From positions 1-36,197 of the IMG/VR virus record IMGVR_UViG_3300005613_000208: a stretch of DNA of 36,197 bases; one strand, written 5' to 3'. A program made the position numbers and the translations under genes. Of this stretch, positions 30,035 through 36,197 are shown piece after piece. Numbering within the stretch: the first letter of the stretch is position 1; the number at the start of each line of letters is the position of its first letter. This stretch comes from a virus. The notes under the pieces are model-generated. The model saw only the letters and a program-made list of their open reading frames with translations. It was not told the DNA's origin and did no database searches.

Positions 30035-31247
30035 TGTTTACTGGTTCGTCAATTGGTTGGAAATTTAGCGGTCGGTAATATTCGTCACCATCTGTAATAG
30101 GGTTCATGTTTTCCAAGCGGCGTATATCGTTAGGCGATAGCGCACCCACCTGGAATAGTTTGTTGTAATATTCTGCCCGCGCCTCAGTGTCACCGCGTAG
30201 CAGACTATCGAGATTGAATCTTATAAAATATTGATCACGCTCAGACGGCATGAATAGTTTCCTGTTTAGTTCTTGTTCCCAGCGTTTGAGATATGGTCGT
30301 ATAGTAAAGCGGACAAAGTTGATCGAAAGACTTTCAACGTTGTTTAGTGTAGCATCTTCAAGGCTGCCGATCATTGACGGCGGCACATTATACACCCTTG
30401 CGACTTCTTGCGTGTAGTACTTGCGTAGTTCCAATAGGTTAGCATCTTGTGCCGTGCCGCTTATCGGTGTGTATTTCATCCCATATTCTAATAATGCAGT
30501 GCGCCCGCTATTCGCTGAACCTTCGTAATTCTTGCGCCAGGATGACTTCAGTTTATCGCGTACTTCGTTAGGTAGTTCACCATCGTATTGAATGATCCCG
30601 GAAAGCATTGCACCGTTACCAAGATAGTTCGCGCCGAACTCTGATGCGGCTAATGATTCAGCAAGTATCTCGCGCGCTACGTTCAGCATATCAGATCCGG
30701 CAACGCCATTGAATGACATAACCGGGATAGCTATCATTTCGGTAAGCGTGTACGTCTTATTTTCATCTTTAATGCGGTAGTACGGTTCATTTTCACCTTT
30801 AGGAACAATGACCTCTACACTTCCGCTTGGTACGAATCTTAGCTCTGTAATTTCCCCGAACCCATTGCGTAATATTTTGGCGTAGGCTGTACCATGCGCC
30901 AAAGCGTGAAGTTGCATCGTTTCGCGCCATGTAAAAGATGTATATAAAGGTGATGGTTCTTTGCCTAATAGATATGTCAACGGGTGATCCGTAGCCTTGA
31001 CAACGTTATCGCCGTCACGCCGCATGACTTCAAGCGATAAGCTGCCAACCGTTTCGGATATGATACGCCAGCAAGCCCACATAGCACCGACCGTCATAGC
31101 CGTTTCCAGCGTTACCATCTGACCGTTACGGCCCTTATTACCGAACATATTGGAAAGCCATTGTGCAGGGTTGCGCAATGACGTAGACGGGTTCTCTAAG
31201 GAACCACTTCGCTTAAATATAGAAGTTAAAGGTGTGAACCAGCCCAT
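30015..31247 (-). CDS. Portal protein, HK97 type
   Basis: This 410-residue protein has the standard portal marks: GAMWACWRIISETVGSLSLE near residue 50, the DHPLTYLLGKEPSPLYTSF region near 82, SFTWRETMQLHALAHGTAYA, SEFGANYLGNGAMLSGIIQY near 192, and RVYNVPPSMIGSLEDATLNN near 285. It forms the dodecameric DNA channel. The ATG at 31247 (MGWFTPLTSIFKR) is chosen over an upstream TTG at 31295. It is separated from terL by a 1.4-kb block of small genes on both strands, unlike the usual direct terL-portal junction. Confidence 0.94.
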   Translation of the reverse strand: MGWFTPLTSIFKRSGSLENPSTSLRNPAQWLSNMFGNKGRNGQMVTLETAMTVGAMWACWRIISETVGSLSLEVMRRDGDNVVKATDHPLTYLLGKEPSPLYTSFTWRETMQLHALAHGTAYAKILRNGFGEITELRFVPSGSVEVIVPKGENEPYYRIKDENKTYTLTEMIAIPVMSFNGVAGSDMLNVAREILAESLAASEFGANYLGNGAMLSGIIQYDGELPNEVRDKLKSSWRKNYEGSANSGRTALLEYGMKYTPISGTAQDANLLELRKYYTQEVARVYNVPPSMIGSLEDATLNNVESLSINFVRFTIRPYLKRWEQELNRKLFMPSERDQYFIRFNLDSLLRGDTEARAEYYNKLFQVGALSPNDIRRLENMNPITDGDEYYRPLNFQPIDEPVNNGTNEQ

Positions 31248-31360
31248 ACAACGCGCGTATACGCGCAATGTATGATAAATGCAACGCGGTTGCAATTATT
31301 AAGGTGAAATGAAAGGTGAAAACATATTACATAAATAAAAATGTAAAAATATTTTTAAAA

Positions 31361-31400
31361 ATACTTGCACATTATACTATGTTGTAGTATATTTAAGTAT
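31361..31400 (+). promoter_or_regulatory. Promoter with overlapping operator dyad
   Basis: TTG (31365-31367), 20 bases, then TATATTTA (31388-31395) fits the Bacteroidota promoter TTG-N19-21-TAnnTTTG with one mismatch, 28 bases before the ATG at 31424. Inside the promoter lies a perfect 7-base inverted repeat TATACTA/TAGTATA (31373-31379 with 31385-31391), nested in an outer pair ATACTT/AAGTAT (31361-31366 with 31395-31400). A repressor bound here would block transcription. The XRE protein of the same operon is the obvious candidate. Confidence 0.65.
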
Positions 31401-31423
31401 TGAAAGAAACAAAAACAATCACA

Positions 31424-31663
31424 ATGAAAGTCTTAAGAAATAATAAAGAAGGTTGGAAAGATCAACTAAAAGACTACTACGAGTCTAACATTGAAAAAAC
31501 AATGCTTTGTTATGAAGTGTATTATCACGACAAAGATGAAAATAAAGAAAAAGTCACAACAGTTAGAGCGCACAGTATTCAAAGTGCAGAAGGTGTAGCA
31601 AGATTAGAGCTTAAAATAGCTAGTGTTAATTTCAATAAGTACGACTTAACCGTAATGGCATAA
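31424..31663 (+). CDS. Small hypothetical protein, plus-strand cassette
   Basis: This 79-residue protein starts at the ATG at 31424 (MKVLRNNKEGWKDQLKDYYE). An upstream in-frame TTG at 31400 lies within the operator and is unlikely. The middle has a strand pattern (TMLCYEVYYHDKDENKEKVT) and the end KIASVNFNKYDLTVMA. It is not recognised. It is the first gene of a plus-strand cassette, A/T-richer than the surrounding late genes, that opposes the late operon. Confidence 0.55.
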   Translation: MKVLRNNKEGWKDQLKDYYESNIEKTMLCYEVYYHDKDENKEKVTTVRAHSIQSAEGVARLELKIASVNFNKYDLTVMA

Positions 31664-31698
31664 TGAAAAACCTATCCTAAACAATAAAAACAGCAATC

Positions 31699-31887
31699 AT
31701 GATAACTTATCAAATCACAAACATCGACAAATTTACAGATGTGGACGTTTATGGGCTTAGTTTTTATAATGGCTCATTTCACGGCACAATTTCAATTGGA
31801 ACAAATGACGGCTGGAAAGACATAACTGGAGAGCATGGCTCATCGGATTACGACGATGAGTATGGATTTGTAATTATTTTAGAATGA
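31699..31887 (+). CDS. Small acidic hypothetical protein
   Basis: This 62-residue protein starts MITYQITNIDKFTDVDVYGL and is acidic, with GWKDITGEHGSSDYDDEYGF near its end. It resembles a small beta sandwich by pattern only. It is coupled to the XRE gene by an ATGA overlap. Such acidic partners before an XRE gene can be antitoxin- or Ocr-like, but no real evidence is seen. Confidence 0.5.
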   Translation: MITYQITNIDKFTDVDVYGLSFYNGSFHGTISIGTNDGWKDITGEHGSSDYDDEYGFVIILE

Positions 31888-32075
31888 GGGATGCAATTAA
31901 AACCGCCAGACTTCACCGAGGATTGACTCAGGTGCAGCTTGCGCGCTTAATGAATGTCGGTCAATCCCGCGTATCTGAGTGGGAAAACGGAACGCATATA
32001 CCTACAAGCGAAACGATACAGCGTATGGAAGATGTGCTTAACGTTTCTTTTGTTGTTTCGTTTGTTGAGTTGTAA
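31884..32075 (+). CDS. XRE-family helix-turn-helix regulator
   Basis: This 63-residue protein is a bare Cro/C1-type HTH: AIKTARLHRGLTQVQLARLM (helices 1-2), NVGQSRVSEWENGTHIPTSE (recognition helix and loop) and IQRMEDVLNVSFV (helices 4-5). It lacks the dimerisation or peptidase domain of large C1 repressors, so it is Cro-like. It likely represses its own promoter at 31361-31400. Its last 38 bases overlap, antisense, the end of the convergent 58-residue gene. Confidence 0.85.
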   Translation: MRDAIKTARLHRGLTQVQLARLMNVGQSRVSEWENGTHIPTSETIQRMEDVLNVSFVVSFVEL

Positions 32076-32214
32076 AGCTATTGTAATTACTATACGCCCT
32101 GCGCCCGTTCCGCTTCTTATACGCCTTTTCGGCTATCTCGTAGCTTTCACGACACGAACGGCCAGTTCGGCGGACCAGTAAGTAAAGGCGGTAAAAGTCG
32201 CTAAAGCGGCTCAT
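32038..32214 (-). CDS. Small basic hypothetical protein
   Basis: This 58-residue frame reads MSRFSDFYRLYLLVRRTGRS then CRESYEIAEKAYKKRNGRR. It is helical and very basic. Its ATG overlaps the TGA of the gene at 32211-32417 (ATGA), which supports translation. The 3' end overlaps the XRE gene on the other strand by 38 bases. It could bind nucleic acid. The family is unknown. Confidence 0.55.
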   Translation of the reverse strand: MSRFSDFYRLYLLVRRTGRSCRESYEIAEKAYKKRNGRRAYSNYNSFTTQQTKQQKKR

Positions 32215-32417
32215 ATAGTTTCAGATAGCATTTTTTCTATATTATACCTTCTGTCTTGCAGGCTTATGAGAAGTTGTTCTGCTTGCTTTTTTGGACGGGC
32301 ATATCCATACACTTCCGCTAAATCTTCATCTATCCAATACCTGTTTATGCAAATATTAAGGCTGCTTAACTCTTTTTTCAACTCACGCCTATCTTTTCCT
32401 GATATTTTATATCTCAT
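32211..32417 (-). CDS. Small hypothetical protein
   Basis: This 68-residue charged helical protein starts MRYKISGKDRRELKKELSSL and has KKQAEQLLISLQDRRYNIEK near its end. Two helices may form a hairpin. It lies in a run of three small genes between terL and the cassette, one base after the preceding stop. It is not recognised. Confidence 0.5.
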   Translation of the reverse strand: MRYKISGKDRRELKKELSSLNICINRYWIDEDLAEVYGYARPKKQAEQLLISLQDRRYNIEKMLSETI

Positions 32418-32418
32418 G

Positions 32419-32652
32419 TCATAAAAATTTATCGCTTCTGTTTAAGGCTCTGATAAATTGCTGTAGGTTTATTTCATTTTCTGGAAGTGTAGCATATATT
32501 GAGACCCAAGCTTCGCCCATTGAAGTTATGCTATACCTGTATTCAACATGGAATTTAGCAACTCCATTTAAATCGGTTAACAGTTTTAAACGATAATTAT
32601 TTTTATCGTTAATTTGATTGCTGTAATAATTAAACTTTTCTATTACTTCCAT
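32419..32652 (-). CDS. Small hypothetical protein
   Basis: This 77-residue protein starts MEVIEKFNYYSNQINDKNNY. A beta-rich middle (FHVEYRYSITSMGEAWVSIY) is followed by a short C-terminal helix (QQFIRALNRSDKFL). Its start lies one base after the terL stop. The role is unknown. Confidence 0.5.
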   Translation of the reverse strand: MEVIEKFNYYSNQINDKNNYRLKLLTDLNGVAKFHVEYRYSITSMGEAWVSIYATLPENEINLQQFIRALNRSDKFL

Positions 32653-32653
32653 A

Positions 32654-34234
32654 TCATAAAAATATTATATCCCTGTCCTCGTATGGTTTCGGTTTCACCT
32701 CGCTATTGGCTTCGTCGTACATCCAAGCGCACATACCATTTAATGCCGCTACAATGCCGTCAATCTTGCCAGTGCTTTTCTGCTTGTGCACCCATTTATT
32801 ATTTTCGCGATCTTCGTACAATTGCACGTTACCGACTTGCCATCGCAATACTGGATTTCCTGCATGGTTTAACGTCTTGTTCATGACCATCTTTTGCAGG
32901 CGTTCAATAACTACGTTGAATGTCACCGGCCCTTGGCGGAATGCCCAGCACGTTACGCCCTTGCTTTCTAAATTGCGTATAGCTTCATCAGATCGGTACT
33001 TATCATATCCAAGCCCGTAGAAATTATGGCCTTCAATCAGCTCCAATATATCATCAGAAAGTTCTAATAGGTCGATAGCGTCGTACATCTGCGTAAATAC
33101 TATATCGTCCTCAGTCCATTGCAAGAATTGCGTATGCTCACGCTTTGCCCGGTCGATGACGGTCTTTTCAGGTATCCAGAAGTACGGCACGATATGCAAC
33201 AGCGGATCTTCATCGGTTGGCGGGAATACCATGACAAAAGCGTTCATGTCATCGTTATACGCTAAGTCCAGGCCGCCGAAGCAGGGCCGACCTTTCAGTT
33301 CGTCTATGTCAATCGGCTTTATGTCGCAGTCATCCCATATATCTGCAACGTGCCAGGATTGTGTCGTGCTTGTCCAGATATTGAGGTGAAGCCGCTTAAA
33401 CGTGTTTACCTTGCTTGGATCATTCTTAATTTCCTGTATTTCATTTTCAAAGTATTGCACGGGTAACGCGGTGCCAAGTGAGGGGTTTGCCTTATACCAT
33501 GTATCGGAGTCGTATATGTCATCTTTTTCGTCTGCGCCGTATATCTTAACATACCAACGTTCGTCCTGGATTACGCCGTTCATTACGTCCTTAGCGTACT
33601 TGTGCAATTCATGCCCAAATGTTTCCACCACTTGCGCTGTAGTAATCATCCACAACATAGGCTGCTGACGTGCTGCGATACCTTTACGCAACGTGTCGTA
33701 TAAATCTGCATTTTTCTGTACGGCTATTTCATCAAATGCGATAGCGTGTAAGTTAGGGCCGTGTTTGGTGTATGCTTCTGCCGAAACAACTTTGTACCAA
33801 GATCCTGATGCCGGATGTGTTATGCTGTATTTGTAGACGTCCAGTTCTGAGGATAGCTCTGGTGACATCTGCACCATTTCAGAAGCGTTTTCAAATACTA
33901 TGCGAGCTTGTTCACGGTCGGCAGCGGCTCCGTATATTTCCGCGCCAGGTTCGTCATCCCATCCAAGTAGGTATAGCGATATAGGCGCAAGCATTGTAGA
34001 CTTGCCGTTTTTCTTAGGCACTTCAACGTAAACATATTGATACCTGCGAAAGCCGGTAGCAGTGTACTTCCATCCGAAAGTTTGGCTTATAATATCCTTT
34101 TGCCATTCTTCCAGCTTGATTAGTTCACCCCGCAGCGGCCCCTTCACATGACGGCAGTATCTTTCGATGAACTTTACGACACGTTCGCCAGCGTCTGGAT
34201 CAAAGTAGTATTTATCGTTTTTCGCTTTGCTCAT
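32654..34234 (-). CDS. terL: Terminase large subunit
   Basis: This 526-residue protein is a Terminase_1-type packaging motor. The ATPase part has the adenine-binding EEWQKDIISQTFGWKY near residue 42, Walker A VPKKNGKST near 72, and Walker B HAIAFDEIAVQ near 162 followed by the coupling ITTAQ. The nuclease part has GGLDLAYNDDMNAF near 310 (first catalytic Asp), the GYDKYRSDEAIRNLESKG segment near 399, and KIDGIVAALNGMCAWM near 487 (last Asp). It cuts and pumps DNA into the prohead with TerS. All expected motifs are present. Confidence 0.95.
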   Translation of the reverse strand: MSKAKNDKYYFDPDAGERVVKFIERYCRHVKGPLRGELIKLEEWQKDIISQTFGWKYTATGFRRYQYVYVEVPKKNGKSTMLAPISLYLLGWDDEPGAEIYGAAADREQARIVFENASEMVQMSPELSSELDVYKYSITHPASGSWYKVVSAEAYTKHGPNLHAIAFDEIAVQKNADLYDTLRKGIAARQQPMLWMITTAQVVETFGHELHKYAKDVMNGVIQDERWYVKIYGADEKDDIYDSDTWYKANPSLGTALPVQYFENEIQEIKNDPSKVNTFKRLHLNIWTSTTQSWHVADIWDDCDIKPIDIDELKGRPCFGGLDLAYNDDMNAFVMVFPPTDEDPLLHIVPYFWIPEKTVIDRAKREHTQFLQWTEDDIVFTQMYDAIDLLELSDDILELIEGHNFYGLGYDKYRSDEAIRNLESKGVTCWAFRQGPVTFNVVIERLQKMVMNKTLNHAGNPVLRWQVGNVQLYEDRENNKWVHKQKSTGKIDGIVAALNGMCAWMYDEANSEVKPKPYEDRDIIFL

Positions 34235-34352
34235 ATTTTTCGTAGTAGCAGTCCATACAAACCATTTTGCGCTTACGGCTGTATTCGATTACCAGCCAGC
34301 GGTGACCGGATAGCCAACACTTCACGCGTTTATACATTCGGGTTAGTGTCAT
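34212..34352 (-). CDS. Tiny zinc-motif protein before terL
   Basis: This 46-residue frame reads MTLTRMYKRVKCWLSGHRWL and continues with RKRKMVCMDCYYEKYEQSEK. The arrangement C-x4-H-x-W ... C-x2-C resembles small phage zinc proteins such as DUF1660. It overlaps the terL start by 23 bases and the preceding tiny gene by 23 bases. The ATG at 34337 is a possible later start. Coding is supported by the metal motif and the tight packing. Confidence 0.5.
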   Translation of the reverse strand: MTLTRMYKRVKCWLSGHRWLVIEYSRKRKMVCMDCYYEKYEQSEKR

Positions 34353-34419
34353 TGCTCAGGATGTTGAGGCATGCCAGCAACGGCAGCAGGCAGATAATTA
34401 AAACGGATAATGTTTGCAT
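34330..34419 (-). CDS. Possible 29-residue membrane peptide
   Basis: A short frame encodes MQTLSVLIICLLPLLACLNI plus a polar end. Nearly all of it is one hydrophobic segment, and LLAC could be a lipobox. It lies three bases after the DUF551 stop and overlaps the next tiny gene. Support is limited to length and packing. Confidence 0.3.
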   Translation of the reverse strand: MQTLSVLIICLLPLLACLNILSNDTNPNV

Positions 34420-34422
34420 TTA

Positions 34423-34644
34423 TTATTCCTTTGGTGGTTTAGGTAATGGCATCCAGTGGGTAACTTCTAATATTTCACATTCGTAGGTATCTAAAAATTT
34501 ATTGCGGCTGTAATTGTAATAACCTAATGAAATTTTATCGTATACATTTAACAATAGTACATCTTCGGAAAAAAATGAAGTTGGAAGCATCTTAGTCGTA
34601 TTTGATATTTCAGGCAGCCGATCCTTTACGCTTATCCATTTCAT
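34423..34644 (-). CDS. DUF551 protein, copy 2
   Basis: This 73-residue protein opens MKWISVKDRLPE and ends VTHWMPLPKPPKE, the two signature ends of DUF551, a family widespread in phages with unknown function. The middle has VLLLNVYDKISLGYYNYSRN. It follows a second DUF551 gene by three bases, and the two are probably a tandem duplication that has diverged in the middle. Confidence 0.85.
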   Translation of the reverse strand: MKWISVKDRLPEISNTTKMLPTSFFSEDVLLLNVYDKISLGYYNYSRNKFLDTYECEILEVTHWMPLPKPPKE

Positions 34645-34647
34645 AAG

Positions 34648-34839
34648 TTATTCTTTAGGCGGTTCAGGTAACGGCATCCAGTGGCTTATATCTGTAAACT
34701 TATACACATATTCGCGCGCCATTACAAATTCTGAATTTATTCTATCAGTTCGGCACACTAAATAATACCCTTCATAATTGACACAGAGAACGCTTTGTCC
34801 GTGTATTGGTTTCGATTTTTCTACACTTATCCATTTCAT
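34648..34839 (-). CDS. DUF551 protein, copy 1
   Basis: This 63-residue protein opens MKWISVEKSKPIHGQSVLCV and ends ISHWMPLPEPPKE, the DUF551 signature. It is shorter than its neighbour by ten residues in the middle. Its ATG overlaps the TGA of the glycosyltransferase-like gene. The function is unknown. Confidence 0.85.
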   Translation of the reverse strand: MKWISVEKSKPIHGQSVLCVNYEGYYLVCRTDRINSEFVMAREYVYKFTDISHWMPLPEPPKE

Positions 34840-35651
34840 AAACCAAATTTTTGTCTTACATCGTCCGCGGCCTTGCCGTCCAGGATTACGCCGGGTAACT
34901 TGTCGAACTTATTGATATTGTCCTCAGTCTTAATATCAAGGCAAAATAAATCGTCTTGGTCAATTGCCACCTGTACCCAGGTCATGGAAGGCCCATACCC
35001 TTTCATGATCCGCATAAATGATGCCGCGTCCATAGCGTTATTTTTTTCCGGTGGCCATAGTTCAATAATTGTGTCAATCATTTCGTAGTTGACTTCTTTA
35101 AATTGCCATCGCGGAATAGTCTTAATCTGCCCGCGTCGATCGCCTGCCGTGTTTGTAAACTTGCATTTAACAGTATAACGATATGCGCCGGCCTCAACGT
35201 ATTTGCGAAGTAGCAAACGACCTGCGCCGTAAACCATGGGAGTAGGCCCAACTAACTTAACGCGGCCCGTATTTAGGTCGTAGCATAATAAACGCTGCAT
35301 ACCTATAATCATTTTGCGTTCCTTGATGTGTGGAATAACTTTATCCCAATATTCCGGCAAAATAATGTCATCAGCACCGAAGCCCATAAAGTAATCCCAA
35401 TCCTTTGACATAGCCAACGGTAAGCCAGCATTTAACTTGCGCCCTAATGGCAGGTTCTCGCTATACACATACGGCGCGTTAGGTAGATACTTTTCAGCGG
35501 TTGCGCGGTCATCGGATTCGCTGTAAATGAATAGCGGTTCGCATTCCACACCAAGCTTCCCGGCATATTGCATGAAGCGAACTAAGGCCGGATAGTAAAT
35601 GTCGGATATTTCCTGGCGTTTATGTAGTGCAATGTAAATTAGTACTTTCAA
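34836..35651 (-). CDS. Glycosyltransferase-like protein (GT-A fold)
   Basis: This 271-residue protein has a GT-A look. It opens MKVLIYIALHKRQEISDIYY, continues with LGRKLNAGLPLAMSKDWDYF near residue 68, and then has FMGFGADDIILPEYWDKVIP near 88, where GADD takes the place of the metal-binding DxD. A later KNNAMDAASFMR segment is consistent with acceptor binding. It starts with TTG overlapping the TGA of terS; no ATG lies near. It may add sugar to phage DNA, virion or host surface. Its insertion between terS and terL is unusual. Confidence 0.6.
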   Translation of the reverse strand: MKVLIYIALHKRQEISDIYYPALVRFMQYAGKLGVECEPLFIYSESDDRATAEKYLPNAPYVYSENLPLGRKLNAGLPLAMSKDWDYFMGFGADDIILPEYWDKVIPHIKERKMIIGMQRLLCYDLNTGRVKLVGPTPMVYGAGRLLLRKYVEAGAYRYTVKCKFTNTAGDRRGQIKTIPRWQFKEVNYEMIDTIIELWPPEKNNAMDAASFMRIMKGYGPSMTWVQVAIDQDDLFCLDIKTEDNINKFDKLPGVILDGKAADDVRQKFGL

Positions 35652-36115
35652 TCTAAATCTACTTTTGGTTTAATAGTGCCGCCTTCTTTTTCCAGTTCTT
35701 TAGTGTTCAACGCAAGGCGTAAACGGTGAACAGGGCCCATGCCTAACTTATGCTGTATACTTCCCATTTCTGACATCGCAGCTTTGATAATATTCCAACG
35801 TGGATTTATAACCATAGAGCCAGTGCTACCTTCAATTAGGTATCCTTCTTTGTTTAGTTCTTTATCATTGTCATCAATGGTCTGCATTAGGTAAGCCATA
35901 TTCGCAATATAGTATAAATCTTCAGGTGCTAATTTCTTTTCTTCGCGTAAGTCGCTGCATATGCTGTAAAAATTGCTTTTGCCTTTGTCGCGAAGTTTTA
36001 TGTACGGTTCAATGTGTTCGACCTCGCGACTAATGTCGGGCAAGTCGTGACGGTCGGCACGGTAGGTGCCGTCGGCTATGTGTTGTTCAATTGGCTTTTT
36101 CTTTCCTCTTGGCAT
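35648..36115 (-). CDS. terS: Terminase small subunit, P27-like
   Basis: This 155-residue protein starts with a basic MPRGKKKPIEQHIADGTYRA, as P27-type TerS proteins do (RGRKP-x-P... opening). Helices follow: YIKLRDKGKSNFYSICSDLR, LAPEDLYYIANMAYLMQTID, and a C-terminal NPRWNIIKAAMSEMGSIQHK near residue 104 (the N-P-x(4)-K/R-x-A... helix typical of the group). TerS binds the packaging site and regulates TerL. It is the first gene of the late run and lies next to the HNH gene if the ends are joined. Confidence 0.8.
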   Translation of the reverse strand: MPRGKKKPIEQHIADGTYRADRHDLPDISREVEHIEPYIKLRDKGKSNFYSICSDLREEKKLAPEDLYYIANMAYLMQTIDDNDKELNKEGYLIEGSTGSMVINPRWNIIKAAMSEMGSIQHKLGMGPVHRLRLALNTKELEKEGGTIKPKVDLD

Positions 36116-36122
36116 AATTAAC

Positions 36123-36138
36123 TACGAAGATCTTCGTA
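36123..36138. promoter_or_regulatory. Perfect 16-base palindrome before terS
   Basis: TACGAAGATCTTCGTA reads the same on both strands and begins 8 bases upstream of the terS ATG. It could be an operator for the late genes or a terminase-binding or cleavage site. One perfect 16-base palindrome in a genome of this size is not rare by chance, so its position is the main support. Confidence 0.4.
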
Positions 36139-36197
36139 AATGGTTAGGTTGAGAAGTTGACAAAAAACACACGGGTTGTCGCTCTGAAGATTTATAC

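Noticed and set aside
31884-32075. XRE protein as a lysogeny (C1) repressor
   Set aside because: It is a bare 63-residue HTH with no cleavage or dimer domain, it sits in a late-region cassette, and there is no integrase in the window. It is better read as a Cro-like local regulator.
1-36197. Direct terminal repeat between the two window ends
   Set aside because: The first and last 40-50 bases share no repeat, so joining of the ends rests on gene order, not on sequence overlap.

Overview
The window looks like the whole, or nearly the whole, genome of a tailed siphophage of about 36 kb. It carries one complete HK97-type head and packaging set, a long-tail set with a tape measure protein, a replication and recombination set, and a lysis region. 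No bacterial chromosomal gene, rRNA or tRNA was seen. The HNH endonuclease at the left edge and the terminase small subunit at the right edge have the same orientation. If the ends are joined they give the usual HNH - terS - terL - portal order, so the sequence is probably circular or cos-ended and was opened close to the packaging site. The host is most likely a member of the Bacteroidota. Start codons lack Shine-Dalgarno sequences and follow A/T-rich leaders, one promoter fits the TTG-N20-TAnnTTTG pattern of that phylum, and one structural protein has a typical Sec signal peptide. This host call is an inference.

Layout. (1) 0.1-8.0 kb, minus strand: a tightly overlapping early operon. It encodes a ParB/KorB-like protein, a winged-helix replication protein with a repeat cluster inside its gene (candidate origin), a SNF2 helicase-DNA methyltransferase fusion, a MazG-like protein, a DnaC-like loader, a cytosine-C5 methyltransferase, a VRR-NUC nuclease, SSB, several tiny proteins and HNH. 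(2) 8.0-9.0 kb: a control region with two small minus-strand DNA-binding proteins (HTH_39-like and ribbon-helix-helix), three terminator-like structures and divergent promoters. (3) 9.0-12.9 kb, plus strand: an operon of ERF recombinase, an Ala/Tyr-repeat protein resembling the Imm5-like family, unknown small proteins, a NinB-like protein and a hexapeptide-repeat acyltransferase. (4) 12.9-14.8 kb, minus strand: metallophosphoesterase, membrane-anchored spanin-like protein and a DUF5675 protein. (5) 36.1-15.1 kb, minus strand: the late region, running terminase, portal, protease, capsid, connectors, a LamG/BspA-like structural protein, tail tube, frameshifted tail chaperone pair, tape measure, tail tip, fibre and holin, ending at a strong terminator. 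A small plus-strand cassette with its own promoter/operator and an XRE regulator sits between terL and portal.

Replication probably works by the winged-helix protein binding its repeats and the DnaC-like protein recruiting host DnaB, with SSB and ERF serving recombination-dependent replication. No polymerase, replicative helicase, integrase or recognisable peptidoglycan hydrolase was seen. Two methyltransferases suggest the phage DNA is modified, perhaps against restriction. Many small genes shorter than 60 codons are supported by ATGA or TAATG overlaps with their neighbours and are listed here.
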